From the NCBI RefSeq assembly GCF_003202155.1, contig NZ_QFLI01000003.1:1-64000 (forward strand): 64,000 nucleotides of DNA, in the 5' to 3' direction. Each line of letters begins with the position of its first letter. The stretch's first letter is position 1. The notes below the pieces were generated by a model that was not told where the DNA came from, did no database searches, and saw only the letters and a program-made list of their open reading frames with translations. Positions 44,783 through 52,942 of this stretch are shown in pieces. Position numbers and translations under genes: made by a program. This DNA is from Marinifilum breve. GTDB lineage: Bacteria; Bacteroidota; Bacteroidia; Bacteroidales; Marinifilaceae.

Positions 44783-44846
44783 CGATCTGCGAGCTTAATG
44801 GCACTTTTAAATATTTCATCGATATAGCCATTAATTGAGCAGATCG
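44783..44846. promoter_or_regulatory. Long interrupted hairpin upstream of TauE/SafE gene
   Basis: CGATCTGC plus TTAATGGC on the left arm (44783-44802) pair with GCCATTAA plus GCAGATCG on the right (44827-44846), with a symmetric 4x4 internal loop and a 24-nt apical loop. It ends 25 bp before the TauE/SafE start codon, so a 5'-leader element is possible. Confidence 0.45.
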
Positions 44847-44871
44847 TTCTGTATTAAATCCAACACAGCAG

Positions 44872-45618
44872 ATGAATTACATTGAAATTGGCATACTATT
44901 TTTCGTGATTTCCTTACTGGCATCCTTTACTGGAAGAGGCGGAGGAATTCTTTACCTAAGCGTTTTGATCCACTTTATAGGAGTATCAACCGAAAGCAAA
45001 ATCATTTCCTTTATTCTGATTTTAGCTAACTCTCTTCCCTACTACAAAATGGCAGTGCTGGAATTCGACAAGAAGTTAATACGATACATGCTCTTGCCTT
45101 CGCTAACATCATACCTGCTCATGGGTATGTTCAGTCAAAAACCTGATGGCATCTTATTCCTGGTATTCATCTTCATCATTGGAGCTTCATCCTTATTATA
45201 CCTGTGGTTTCCTGTTGTACTGACCAATCAAAATAACAATCCAACAGGAAAAGCAATTGGCTATTACAGCTTATTTGCCTCTGGAATTAGTGCCTACGTA
45301 GGACTTTCTCCGGCCCTTCTTCTAATTCCTTACCTGGCCAATAAGCTAAAAGTAGATATGAAAAAGGCCATTCCTTACCTCCACTTTCAGAATATGATTG
45401 TGGTAACATTGGGCTTATTCAGTACCATGCTCAAAACCGAATACGTTCAATATCCTAGCTTGGAGAACATGCTAATCTTAATAGCTATGGTACTCTTGGG
45501 AAGTTATGCAGGTAAACATTTGCTTTTCAAAAGCAGCTTAATTTGGAACAAAATCATATTTACACTTTTAAGTATAGCCTCTCTGGTCCTTACTTTTCTT
45601 ACAGTTATCACATCGTAA
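44872..45618 (+). CDS. TauE/SafE-type anion exporter
   Basis: The 248-residue protein has seven to eight membrane segments with the TauE/SafE pattern: the N-terminal FTGRGGGILYLSVLI loop and the repeated motif YVGLSPALLLIPYLANKLKVDMKKAIPYLHFQN in the second half. The family exports sulfite, sulfoacetate or other sulfur anions and is frequently paired with thiol- or metal-resistance genes. It is followed 20 bp later by a GST gene, so they are probably cotranscribed. Confidence 0.85.
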   Translation: MNYIEIGILFFVISLLASFTGRGGGILYLSVLIHFIGVSTESKIISFILILANSLPYYKMAVLEFDKKLIRYMLLPSLTSYLLMGMFSQKPDGILFLVFIFIIGASSLLYLWFPVVLTNQNNNPTGKAIGYYSLFASGISAYVGLSPALLLIPYLANKLKVDMKKAIPYLHFQNMIVVTLGLFSTMLKTEYVQYPSLENMLILIAMVLLGSYAGKHLLFKSSLIWNKIIFTLLSIASLVLTFLTVITS

Positions 45619-45638
45619 TATCAATAACAATCATACAC

Positions 45639-46343
45639 ATGCTAAAAATTATAAGTTTTAAAATTTGTCCTTGCTATCAAAGGATTTCAGCCTTACTGGA
45701 AGCATTGAATCTTCCTTACGAATCAGAATTTCTTGATCTGAATAACATTCCTCGATGGTTTGTCGACATTTCGCCTGAAATTGAACCAGCCATTCAAACC
45801 GATATGGGCGATTACATTGCAGGCCTGAATGATGTATTGCAATACATCGAAAACAAATATTATCCCCTCTTCAGGGATTTGGATACCAGGTACAAGGAAG
45901 ACAATGAAAGATGGCTGGATTTATCCATAGAACAATACATCAACCAATGCAACACGCAACGCAGTAACGATTTGGAAGCGATGCTGGAACGAGGAATTCC
46001 ATTTTTCGACGGACTTGAACGCATGGAAAAACGCATTGGACAAAGCAGATTCTTTCAGGGAGAAAAATTGTCGCAGGTAGATATCGCCTGGATGCCAATT
46101 CTTCAAAGAGCTCAAATTGTAAAAGACAAAACCGGCTACGATTATTTGGCTGAGTATCCTAAACTTCGCCAGTGGCAAAAACATTTAATGGCAACGGGTA
46201 TTCCAAACAAATCGGTACCCGAAGATTTCATGGAAGTGTTTGAGGAATTCTATTTGAACAAGACCACCTATATCGGTCAATTGTACAGTTCGAGCGAAGA
46301 ACCTCCCAAAACATCATCAAACCTGTGTCAATGTACACTGTAA
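45639..46343 (+). CDS. Glutathione S-transferase family protein with CPC active-site motif
   Basis: The 234-residue protein has a thioredoxin-like N-terminal domain with FKICPCYQRISALLEALNL (C10, C12). An all-helical GST C-terminal domain follows (FFQGEKLSQVDIAWMPILQRAQIV, where SQVDIAW is the N-capping/hydrophobic staple motif). The CPC at the GSH-site resembles omega-like or glutaredoxin-like GSTs. The protein ends in NLCQCTL, an extra cysteine pair. The ATG at 45639 is chosen because it opens the thioredoxin fold; the longer frame overlaps the exporter gene. It probably handles thiol conjugates or metalloid reduction. Confidence 0.85.
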   Translation: MLKIISFKICPCYQRISALLEALNLPYESEFLDLNNIPRWFVDISPEIEPAIQTDMGDYIAGLNDVLQYIENKYYPLFRDLDTRYKEDNERWLDLSIEQYINQCNTQRSNDLEAMLERGIPFFDGLERMEKRIGQSRFFQGEKLSQVDIAWMPILQRAQIVKDKTGYDYLAEYPKLRQWQKHLMATGIPNKSVPEDFMEVFEEFYLNKTTYIGQLYSSSEEPPKTSSNLCQCTL

Positions 46344-46350
46344 TAAATTA

Positions 46351-46464
46351 GCCCTGAAAGGGCGCAAGCATTAGCACAGGGTGAAGCCCTGTGTTATTTC
46401 GTAGGAAATATAAATCCGTCGCATTGGAAAAATTAAATGGTAGTGATCTCCTTTCATGCGACGG
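46351..46464. repeat. Cluster of extragenic palindromes
   Basis: Three hairpins in a row: GCCCTGAAAGGGC (46351), CACAGGG/CCCTGTG (46375-46393) and CCGTCGCAT/ATGCGACGG (46416-46464). The first two are a common Bacteroidota extragenic repeat type. The last may also act as terminator between the convergent GST and arsR-type genes. Confidence 0.6.
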
Positions 46465-46477
46465 AATCCTTCAAAGC

Positions 46478-46846
46478 TCATTGGGATACTAAATCCTCAT
46501 CAAGCTCCTTAGTACAACACTCCTGTTGGTTGGCCAGCGATCCTGTAACCATCAACTTTAAATCAGTAAACAAATCAACAACAGTTTGGAATTTCTCTTG
46601 ATTTAAGCTGTATAGTATGAACTTATCCCGAACCTCGGCATTCAGTAAACCAACCTCTTTTAACTTGCTTACGTGCATCGAAACGGTGGACCGTGCCAAA
46701 GGAATATTATCTGCAATTCCCCCAGCCTGACACTCATCAAATTTTGCCAGGTGTAATAATATCTGCAACCTTGCCGGATGTGCCAATGCATTTAGCAATG
46801 GTGCCAAATCAAGGCTCACATCATTGTACGCTTCTTTTTTCTTCAT
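46478..46846 (-). CDS. ArsR-family transcriptional regulator
   Basis: The 122-residue winged-helix repressor has LLNALAHPARLQILLHLAKF, the recognition helix region IPLARSTVSMHVSKLKEVGLL and KFILYSLNQEKF. The usual ELCVCDL metal site is replaced by FDECQAGGIA, with one cysteine, and a vicinal pair lies at the C-terminus (QQECCTKEL). This suggests a non-canonical thiol sensor for arsenic-, antimony- or mercury-like ligands. It is convergent with the GST gene; its operator would probably be upstream at 46850-46900 and elsewhere in the region. Confidence 0.88.
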   Translation of the reverse strand: MKKKEAYNDVSLDLAPLLNALAHPARLQILLHLAKFDECQAGGIADNIPLARSTVSMHVSKLKEVGLLNAEVRDKFILYSLNQEKFQTVVDLFTDLKLMVTGSLANQQECCTKELDEDLVSQ

Positions 46847-47037
46847 GCTACAAAACTATCATATAATTTTTACTTAAAACAAAATAAGCCCAATAGCTTA
46901 ATGAAATTGCTATTGGGGCATTGGAGTGAAAATCATCTATCAAAAAAACACTTTTCAAAAATCACTATTTACTTCTTATACTAATTCAAACCAAAGTAAT
47001 CTGATTTCCACCCTATATTGAATTAACGAAACTTAAA

Positions 47038-47772
47038 TCAACCACAGCCACAACCGCTTCTTACCACTCTTAATGCAGCTTCACGAATTTCATCAATCGA
47101 ACTATCAGACATGAATCTCCCAGTTAATTGTCCTTGCGAATTAATCACCAGAATTGTTGATTTCGCTATTCCATTAACTCTCAAAATATCCACAAAGTTC
47201 TTTTCATCCTCATCATTTACATCAAGTTCTATTAATCCTGATTTATGACCTAATTTTTCATTAGCATCTTTTGATAAAGCAATGGCTTTTTCCTTCTCTT
47301 CCATACCATTGGTATAAGCCACAACAATCGTAGCTTTATCATCATGAATATTTTTCAATAAGTCAGAATAGCATGGTGTTGGAAGATTTGTTTTTAATCT
47401 TTTTTCATTTACCTGTACCGAAGTTAAGCCCCCAACCAATAAACCATGTTTATCGATAATCAAGACAACAGGCATTGGCACCCTTTTTAAACTATACTCC
47501 CCCACCAAATCTTCATTTTCGTTCTTGCTTACATCCAAGCCAACAACGCTTACTCCTTTAGATTCCTTGGCAACGGCAAGTACCATGTTCATCACTTCTT
47601 TTTTCTTCTCTGATTCCGAATCGTATGCCACGACCAATACACTATTGCCTTCGGCTTGTGCATTCACGATTCTATCTTTCACACTTTCTGTTTTCATCTC
47701 TGTATAAGCTGTGTTAATAAACATTACCACCAACAAGATTGTGGCAATTACACTCATTCGTTTTCTTCTCAT
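47038..47772 (-). CDS. Secreted or membrane-anchored tandem thioredoxin-like protein ending in GCGCG
   Basis: The 244-residue protein has an N-terminal hydrophobic signal or anchor (MSVIATILLVVMFINTAYT) and two thioredoxin-like units. In each a strand motif (VLVVAYDSES; TIVVAYTNGM) precedes a helix and a cis-Pro-like region (KRVPMPVVLIIDKHGLLVGGL; NGIAKSTILVINSQGQLTG). Neither unit has a CxxC. The only nearby thiols are a single Cys (PTPCYSD) and the terminal SGCGCG. The start at 47772 (MRRKRMSV) opens the signal; the longer frame runs into a terminator-like region. The GCGCG tail suggests metal binding in the envelope; this is inference. Confidence 0.65.
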   Translation of the reverse strand: MRRKRMSVIATILLVVMFINTAYTEMKTESVKDRIVNAQAEGNSVLVVAYDSESEKKKEVMNMVLAVAKESKGVSVVGLDVSKNENEDLVGEYSLKRVPMPVVLIIDKHGLLVGGLTSVQVNEKRLKTNLPTPCYSDLLKNIHDDKATIVVAYTNGMEEKEKAIALSKDANEKLGHKSGLIELDVNDEDEKNFVDILRVNGIAKSTILVINSQGQLTGRFMSDSSIDEIREAALRVVRSGCGCG

Positions 47773-47883
47773 TTTACAATCCTTATTTATAGGCCTAATT
47801 AGAAATTGTAATATCAATGACATCAATATTGTTTGCTTATAAGACGGCGGCGATTCTGGAAAGATGCAATCCACACATTAAAA

Positions 47884-47909
47884 AACCCGTTGAATTCAAT
47901 CAACGGGTT
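47884..47909 (-). terminator. Terminator-like hairpin upstream of the thioredoxin-like gene
   Basis: AACCCGTTGA/TCAACGGGTT is a perfect 10-bp stem followed by TTTTTTAA on the minus strand. It lies 112 bp before the start of the gene at 47772 and about 390 bp after the gene at 48296. It could be a distal terminator or a leader attenuator. Confidence 0.6.
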
Positions 47910-48295
47910 CCTCATTACTTGTATTTTTAATTGATACCCTCACTCCAGTTAGATACTCTTTCTTCACATTTATTTTCTTGAATACAAAATGACAAAAATT
48001 AAATATGGCATGGATTAATTTTTAAGTTCTCCCATTTCAAGGGGATCCCGAAAGCTTTCGTGGAGGCGACAGCCAGAGGGGTGCATTTGATTATAATTTT
48101 TTACGAATTCACCCTTTTCCCTGTCGGGATTTTCCCTAAAAGGGAAAAACTCATTGAAACAAGTTGAGTTTATAGTTGAAGTTATACTATTTATAATTTA
48201 GCTATAACGAGTCGTATCCCAGTTAGAGCATCTACCCCAAATTTCTGATGGTATCACTCCAAGTGATGCTCTCAGTGATTTACAAGCAGAAAACT
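47910..48295. repeat. Repeat-rich intergenic region
   Basis: This region holds extragenic repeat debris: CGAAAGCTTTCGTGGAGGCG near 48050, CCCTTTTCCCTGTCGGGATT near 48110, a partial copy (47934-47958) and a fuller copy (48212-48277) of the hairpin CACTCCAAGTGATGCTCTCA that recurs at 49802-49868. No coding region is seen. Confidence 0.6.
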
Positions 48296-49531
48296 TTAAT
48301 TCTCAACTGGCTCCTCCACTTCCATTTTCCCTTTTAGTACATACTCGCGCAATCCATCCAAATTGGCAGTTTGCATGGCTTCAACCGAGAACTCTTCGTT
48401 GTGCAGTTTAAACAAGTCGCCACAACCTGCCTCTTCGAACATGGCCGATAGTTTGGGATACTGTTCTGCATCAACATTCATAAAGGTACTCAGGCGATCG
48501 ATCTTCCAGTAAGGCACATCGTTTTTGCCCAAACCACAGATGTCTTTCAGATCACTACCCTCGGGCGTTGAGAAATGGGTGATAAAAAGAAAAGTGCGAA
48601 TCACAAAGCAATTGTCAACAATCCTGCAAAAGAAATACCCCACCTTTACATCAAACAAATGATATGGAATCAGAATATAGGAACGAACATCATAAAAATG
48701 TTTAAAGTGGTAAAGATTATAAAACAGGTTGTAATTCAATGCTTCATCATCCAATAAATCCAGACGCTCCTTCATTCTTTTTAAAGCATGTGCCTGTATA
48801 TACACAGGAATTTTATCTTTATCCGTATCATGAAACTCTTTAAACTCCCCAACATCATAATTAAGGAATAAAGGCCCATTCAACCTGGGCTTAATCATCC
48901 GATATGCCAAACGGTATTTTCCATCAATCTTAATTTTTTTATTAACCGCATGGTACACCCCCATGCGCGTATTAAAATGAAAAATCGGATTTTTTTTAGC
49001 AATATGGGCTGATGTTAAAGCCAAGGTATAAACCTTGTTACGAACATCGCTGCAAGCCGTAATGGTTTTATACAAATGAACAAATATCAAATCGATAAAG
49101 TCTTCCTTAGACAATTCAATATTGGCAGCACCTCCCAAGTATTTCCACAATGTAAATCTTCGCTCAGGCAACTCTCTGTTTACATCCATTACCTGCAAAT
49201 AGCAGAATAAAAGGTTTAACTCCCGAAAAGAATACCATCTTCCATCAATTTTCTCCAATGGTTCACTTAATCGTTTCTGAAGCAAACGTCCCATTGTCTT
49301 CAGTTCCTTATCCGATATGTGTTGCCCGGGTTCGGCAAAAGGACCCGACAGCCTAATGTACAGAGCATAAATCATCTTTAGCTCTACCTTGGAAAATGCC
49401 ATCGGTTGCTTGTTCTGTGTAATCTCCATCAAGAAGTCCTGCAACTCTTTCTCAATAATCTTAATTCCTTCTTTTGGTTTTAATAGCTTTCTAACTTGTT
49501 TATGATGTTGCGATTTTCTCTTTTTAGCCAT
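48296..49531 (-). CDS. Conserved hypothetical protein (411 residues)
   Basis: This soluble-looking protein has a basic start (MAKKRKSQHHKQVRKLLKPK) and no signal peptide or membrane helix. Features: a helical N-terminal half (YALYIRLSGPFAEPGQHISDKEL), the segment IQAHALKRMKERLDLLDDEALNYN, and beta-rich FFCRIVDNCFVIRTFLFITHFSTPEGS. I do not recognise the family. The ALKRMKERL stretch and basic N-terminus resemble nucleic-acid-associated proteins, without proof. It lies between two repeat-rich intergenic regions and is single. Confidence 0.7.
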   Translation of the reverse strand: MAKKRKSQHHKQVRKLLKPKEGIKIIEKELQDFLMEITQNKQPMAFSKVELKMIYALYIRLSGPFAEPGQHISDKELKTMGRLLQKRLSEPLEKIDGRWYSFRELNLLFCYLQVMDVNRELPERRFTLWKYLGGAANIELSKEDFIDLIFVHLYKTITACSDVRNKVYTLALTSAHIAKKNPIFHFNTRMGVYHAVNKKIKIDGKYRLAYRMIKPRLNGPLFLNYDVGEFKEFHDTDKDKIPVYIQAHALKRMKERLDLLDDEALNYNLFYNLYHFKHFYDVRSYILIPYHLFDVKVGYFFCRIVDNCFVIRTFLFITHFSTPEGSDLKDICGLGKNDVPYWKIDRLSTFMNVDAEQYPKLSAMFEEAGCGDLFKLHNEEFSVEAMQTANLDGLREYVLKGKMEVEEPVEN

Positions 49532-49666
49532 AACAAAAAGTCTTCTTTTTCATAAGTTCCCCTCCAATTTAATAATTAATTCTGTGAATTGTTAAATATT
49601 AAATACTTTTTTACAGCAGATTATGAGATGGATTGCTTACATTTAAAAATCCTAAAATATTGTCAA

Positions 49667-49734
49667 GGCTGACAGATCCTCCGGATGCTGTCAGGTTTTC
49701 ACGACCTGTCAGACTGCGGAGCTGCTGACAGCGT
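49667..49734. repeat. REP-like palindromic element
   Basis: GCTGACAG...CTGTCAGG and CCTGTCAG...CTGACAGC form nested inverted repeats around GTTTTCACGAC, with a second pair ATCCTCCGGAT and TGCGGAGCTG. It is of typical extragenic palindrome design, in a gap of about 1 kb without established genes (49532-50529). Confidence 0.7.
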
Positions 49735-49801
49735 CACAAATTTCTATAGTGTGCAAGCCCTATGGCAAACAGATCTACCCAATGCCTTATTCTTATTGAA
49801 C

Positions 49802-49868
49802 CCCTCACTCCAGTGAGAGCATCAAATCCATATGGCTGAGGGTATCACTCCAAGTGATGCTCTCAGTG
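49802..49868. repeat. Extragenic palindrome, second copy
   Basis: CACTCCAGTGAGAGCATC and GTATCACTCCAAGTGATGCT pair through GAGAGCATCA/TGATGCTCTC. A close copy lies at 48212-48277, so the hypothetical gene at 48296-49531 is flanked by two copies. Confidence 0.7.
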
Positions 49869-49972
49869 TAGACTAGCAAGGGCAATCAGCATAGAAAAAA
49901 AAGCAGGTACAGTTCAAAATTGCTATCGGCGACCACAATTTTGGGGTATAAGAGCTGCAAGTTGCTCTCGAT

Positions 49973-50110
49973 TCAAACAATCTTGGTCTCGACGCCCTCC
50001 AACTTTCCTTCGAAAGGCTCGGCCAAGGGCAAAAATCCTTCGACAGAGGTGTAGTCATACATCAACCAATCACCTCTGAGGCCCGAGTTTACCCAAAATT
50101 TGGTCGGCAT
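49973..50110 (-). CDS. Possible short remnant ORF (45 residues)
   Basis: The frame reads MPTKFWVNSGLRGDWLMYDY then TSVEGFLPLAEPFEGKLEGV and ETKIV. Its composition is convincingly protein-like (aromatic and acidic, no rare strings), but it is too short for a known domain. Together with the adjacent ESN-x-EP peptides it looks like debris of a repeated Bacteroidota gene family. No promoter is seen. Confidence 0.3.
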   Translation of the reverse strand: MPTKFWVNSGLRGDWLMYDYTSVEGFLPLAEPFEGKLEGVETKIV

Positions 50111-50114
50111 TGCC

Positions 50115-50415
50115 CTATTTTAGCTCGACATTTTCATTGGAAGGCTCAGCATTGCTTTCCAAAAAAAAGCGCTCGTCTAAAAAATGATGGCAAATTGCCC
50201 TCTCATACCTCAATTTTGTGCTTCTAAACCTCAATGTCGAGCTTTCGGTTGGGAAAGTGGATGTTGCAGAGAGCAATGATGAGCCTCTGGATAGAAACGC
50301 GGAGGATATTTCGCTTAATCTCGAACAAATTTTAAGCAAGGTGGAGCTGCAAGCGGACAATTGCGAGCCTGGCAAGAGAAAGATCAAGCAATTTTTCCCT
50401 TTCATCAAAATGTGA
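50115..50415. pseudogene. Decayed repeat-peptide region read on both strands
   Basis: The minus frame ends FLESNAEPSNENVELK, while the plus frame at 50218 contains VAESNDEPLDRNAEDISLN. Both show ESN-x-EP-x(3)-N-x-E, so related short coding units appear to lie in opposite orientation. Neither is a complete gene. The rest of the 50416-50529 gap holds only AT-rich DNA with a GGGTACC-like short hairpin. Confidence 0.3.
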
Positions 50416-50529
50416 AGGAGAAGTTTACACCTACTATTGCATATATTGGTTTATATAAAGATCTTGTAAACTGAGAAAGGATACCGTGCCTGGTACCCTT
50501 TCCTTTTGAATCCATCAAACAGGCGAGTC

Positions 50530-51012
50530 TTACTCGTCTGTTTGTACTTCGGTTTTCTTCACACCTCGGCCTGGAAAACGTTTCGACAGCTCATCCAATT
50601 TATCCTGAGCTCCCGGATGTCCCATTTTAGCAGCATTCTTCATCAAACTATACACAATAAGTGAAGTTCGATAAGCTTCGCTACCTGCCAATGCGTAAGA
50701 ATCCTTAACAGCTGAAAGAATCTCCGACAATTTGTAGTCGATAGAACGCAAAGTGCCTATCGCCTCCACATCGTGATCGAATGCATCAAAATCGATAAAT
50801 CCGCCTAGCATCGCAGTTTCCTGTCGAGCTACTTCGTGCGACTTGTCTACAAAAGCCACTGATTTATCGCCCATAATTAAAATGTCCTTCTTCTCTTCTT
50901 TCGGAAGAACTTTCAATTTAGCCAACAAAACATCATTTAAGGTTTGTAGAGCAGTATCGACCTGAGTTTGCTCCTCAGCTGTTAAAACCAAATCAAACAA
51001 ATTTTTTTGCAT
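50530..51012 (-). CDS. Conserved hypothetical helical protein (160 residues)
   Basis: This soluble, mostly helical protein (LTAEEQTQVDTALQTLNDVLLAKLKVL, LRSIDYKLSEILSAVKDSYALAGSEAYRTSLIVYSLMKNAA) ends in a charged tail (FPGRGVKKTEVQTDE). No cysteines, signal or metal motif are present. The family is not recognised; similar short helical proteins occur singly in Bacteroidota. It is on the same strand as the 487-residue protein upstream but separated by 124 bp. Confidence 0.72.
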   Translation of the reverse strand: MQKNLFDLVLTAEEQTQVDTALQTLNDVLLAKLKVLPKEEKKDILIMGDKSVAFVDKSHEVARQETAMLGGFIDFDAFDHDVEAIGTLRSIDYKLSEILSAVKDSYALAGSEAYRTSLIVYSLMKNAAKMGHPGAQDKLDELSKRFPGRGVKKTEVQTDE

Positions 51013-51136
51013 GAAATTTAGTTTTTGGTTAATACTAAAAATATCAGTATCAATTTAATAAAACTTAAATGCACAAAAACTGACATTTGTCATAAATTTG
51101 AACCATTAACTATCATTTTGTAAAGTGGAGTTAAAC

Positions 51137-52600
51137 CTACACCTTCTCTACCTTCTTGATACCTCTTCGGTTAAAAATGATTCGATAGCGACGATAGCTA
51201 GTCTGATCGTCCATTTTGAAGCGAATTACCATGTTCATGAAATAAACCTTTTCGCCTGCTGTTTTTTCAAACTGATCGTCCTTTAGGTAATAAAGTGGAA
51301 TTTCGGGATTGTCCATTTTCTGGATAAATCGGGATACATTGAAACGAATGATATCCACAACTCCTGTAATGTTGTAGTTGCCATAGGAGTTGTCCAAAGC
51401 TTTTTGATCCAAACGAACCAGCTTTCGGTAAAAGATGATTTTCTCGCCCACGCCACGGCTTTCCACATCCACAATTCGGGATCGGTTTCGATGTTTCATT
51501 ACACGAAGTGGAACCGTATCCTCGCGAACAAAGTCGAAACTTTCCTTACACCAACCAATTTTCTCATCACCCTTTACGCGGATAACACTCTTGTGGTCGA
51601 AAAATCGTTTGTTGATCTTCCCCACCAAATAATGGCGGCTAAGGTCTTTGATTCTATCCTTGAGCATGTAGATAATTACCAAGGCAACAAACAAAGGAAT
51701 GGTAAAGCTTCCCAGACTTTGCTGAAACACGAAGGTAAGAGCTGCACCAATAATCATGGCCAATCCTGCGGCAATGCTGTACAGAAACTGAATCATGAGT
51801 ACCCCTTCCTTTTTCTTGCGGACCGATAGCAATAGCTGCCCCTCGAAATATTTCTTAAACGCTCCCCTGCGGTGCACAAACCATCGGTTTTTATCGGTAG
51901 GCTTGTCCTCTACCACCAGGTAGTTTTTGCTTTTTTTGTAGGCTACTTCATCGCGCACCAGGTTTAAAATTTCTTGCTTGCGTTTCTCAATCTCCGGATC
52001 GTTCACTTTGCGCAATCCACGATGCAAATAGTAGGAGTGCTCATCGAACTGATTGCTCATAAACTCATCTCCAAACAAGAAGTAATCAAACATCTCCTTG
52101 CGAACCGTGGGAACATTTACTATTCTTCTTAGCTCACGGTATCGCTCCCCAATTTTTCGAACATTAGCCAGGTAATCCTTAACGAGATATTGACGGTCAT
52201 CGGCCTGTTCATTTCTCAGGATGTGCTGAATTTCGCGGCGAAGCGCAGCACGAAGAATGGTATGAAACATACGAATGTGATACTCGTAGTTTGCCTCATT
52301 CTTTGGGGTGGGATAATTGGCTACCTTCTGGAAAGAGTCCTCCAAATACTTGAATACAGATTGATCGCCCAAGGCAATTTCCCTTAGCAGGTAAGGCGGG
52401 GTAATCAAACGGATATTGGAATTAAAATCGTTGTAAAAGTCTTCCTTCTTATAGGTGGATGGATTGATATCCAAACTGCTTGGAACGAACAGCCAGGTTT
52501 TAATCGAAAACTCATTTACCTTCCTTTCCTTGCTGGGTTCATAACCCATTTTTATCTCTACAGAAAACTTATCGTGTACTTTTACAACTTCATTTATCAT
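51137..52600 (-). CDS. Conserved hypothetical membrane protein (487 residues)
   Basis: This large protein has two adjacent membrane helices near residues 268-312 (MIQFLYSIAAGLAMIIGAAL, LGSFTIPLFVALVIIYMLKD). A long N-terminal domain (with YEPSKERKVNEFSIKTWLFVPSSLDIN and many charged helices) and a C-terminal beta-rich domain (MNMVIRFKMDDQTSYRRYRIIFNRRGIKKVEKV) are both probably cytoplasmic. It has no enzyme motif that I recognise. Length and domain order look like a genuine conserved gene. Confidence 0.72.
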   Translation of the reverse strand: MINEVVKVHDKFSVEIKMGYEPSKERKVNEFSIKTWLFVPSSLDINPSTYKKEDFYNDFNSNIRLITPPYLLREIALGDQSVFKYLEDSFQKVANYPTPKNEANYEYHIRMFHTILRAALRREIQHILRNEQADDRQYLVKDYLANVRKIGERYRELRRIVNVPTVRKEMFDYFLFGDEFMSNQFDEHSYYLHRGLRKVNDPEIEKRKQEILNLVRDEVAYKKSKNYLVVEDKPTDKNRWFVHRRGAFKKYFEGQLLLSVRKKKEGVLMIQFLYSIAAGLAMIIGAALTFVFQQSLGSFTIPLFVALVIIYMLKDRIKDLSRHYLVGKINKRFFDHKSVIRVKGDEKIGWCKESFDFVREDTVPLRVMKHRNRSRIVDVESRGVGEKIIFYRKLVRLDQKALDNSYGNYNITGVVDIIRFNVSRFIQKMDNPEIPLYYLKDDQFEKTAGEKVYFMNMVIRFKMDDQTSYRRYRIIFNRRGIKKVEKV

Positions 52601-52785
52601 TCGCCAGACTTCTTGTAATTTATGATTCGGTGTGTATTCAATGCTTAAAGGTACTGAATTCTCACCAATACATCTTCCCTTAGAAGCCCCATTTTTAAAG
52701 GGATAGCACTTATATCGTTTGCGGAATTAAGATTCTGTTTTTGCCAGCATAAACTTTTTTTAAACTTGGCCTCGAGCTTGCATTA
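52601..52785. other. Short intergenic stretch
   Basis: Together with the MITE-like element downstream this makes a 342-bp gap. I see no gene. A promoter for the 487-residue protein would be expected here on the minus strand but cannot be placed. Confidence 0.3.
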
Positions 52786-52921
52786 AAAGAGGCTGTCCAA
52801 AAAGTAAGTTTAATTCATGTAGTGTCATGTTGAACAAAGTGAAACATCTGATTCTCAATTCTGGAGATTCTTCGTTTTACTCAGAATGACAATAATTTTG
52901 TACTTTTTAGACAGCCTCTTT
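52786..52921. mobile_element. MITE-like element with 21-bp terminal inverted repeats
   Basis: AAAGAGGCTGTC...AAAAAGTA at the left end (52786-52806) and TACTTTTT...GACAGCCTCTTT at the right (52901-52921) match as inverted repeats at 20 of 21 positions. They enclose 94 bp with an internal hairpin region (GAAACATCTGATTCTC; GGAGATTCTTCG). No transposase is inside. It could be a non-autonomous transposable element. It may also serve as a terminator for the lipoprotein gene at 52943. Confidence 0.65.
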
Positions 52922-52942
52922 CAATCAGTTTTAAGTGGAAAA

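Noticed and set aside
40254-47772. Classical ars or mer operon
   Set aside because: No ArsC reductase, ArsB/Acr3 pump with certainty, ArsA ATPase or MerA reductase is present; only individual family members are seen.
50218-50415. 65-residue plus-strand gene
   Set aside because: No promoter, ribosome site or complete domain. Better explained as decayed repeat-family debris and listed as such.
52786-52921. Complete insertion sequence
   Set aside because: Only 136 bp long and without any transposase; at most a non-autonomous element.
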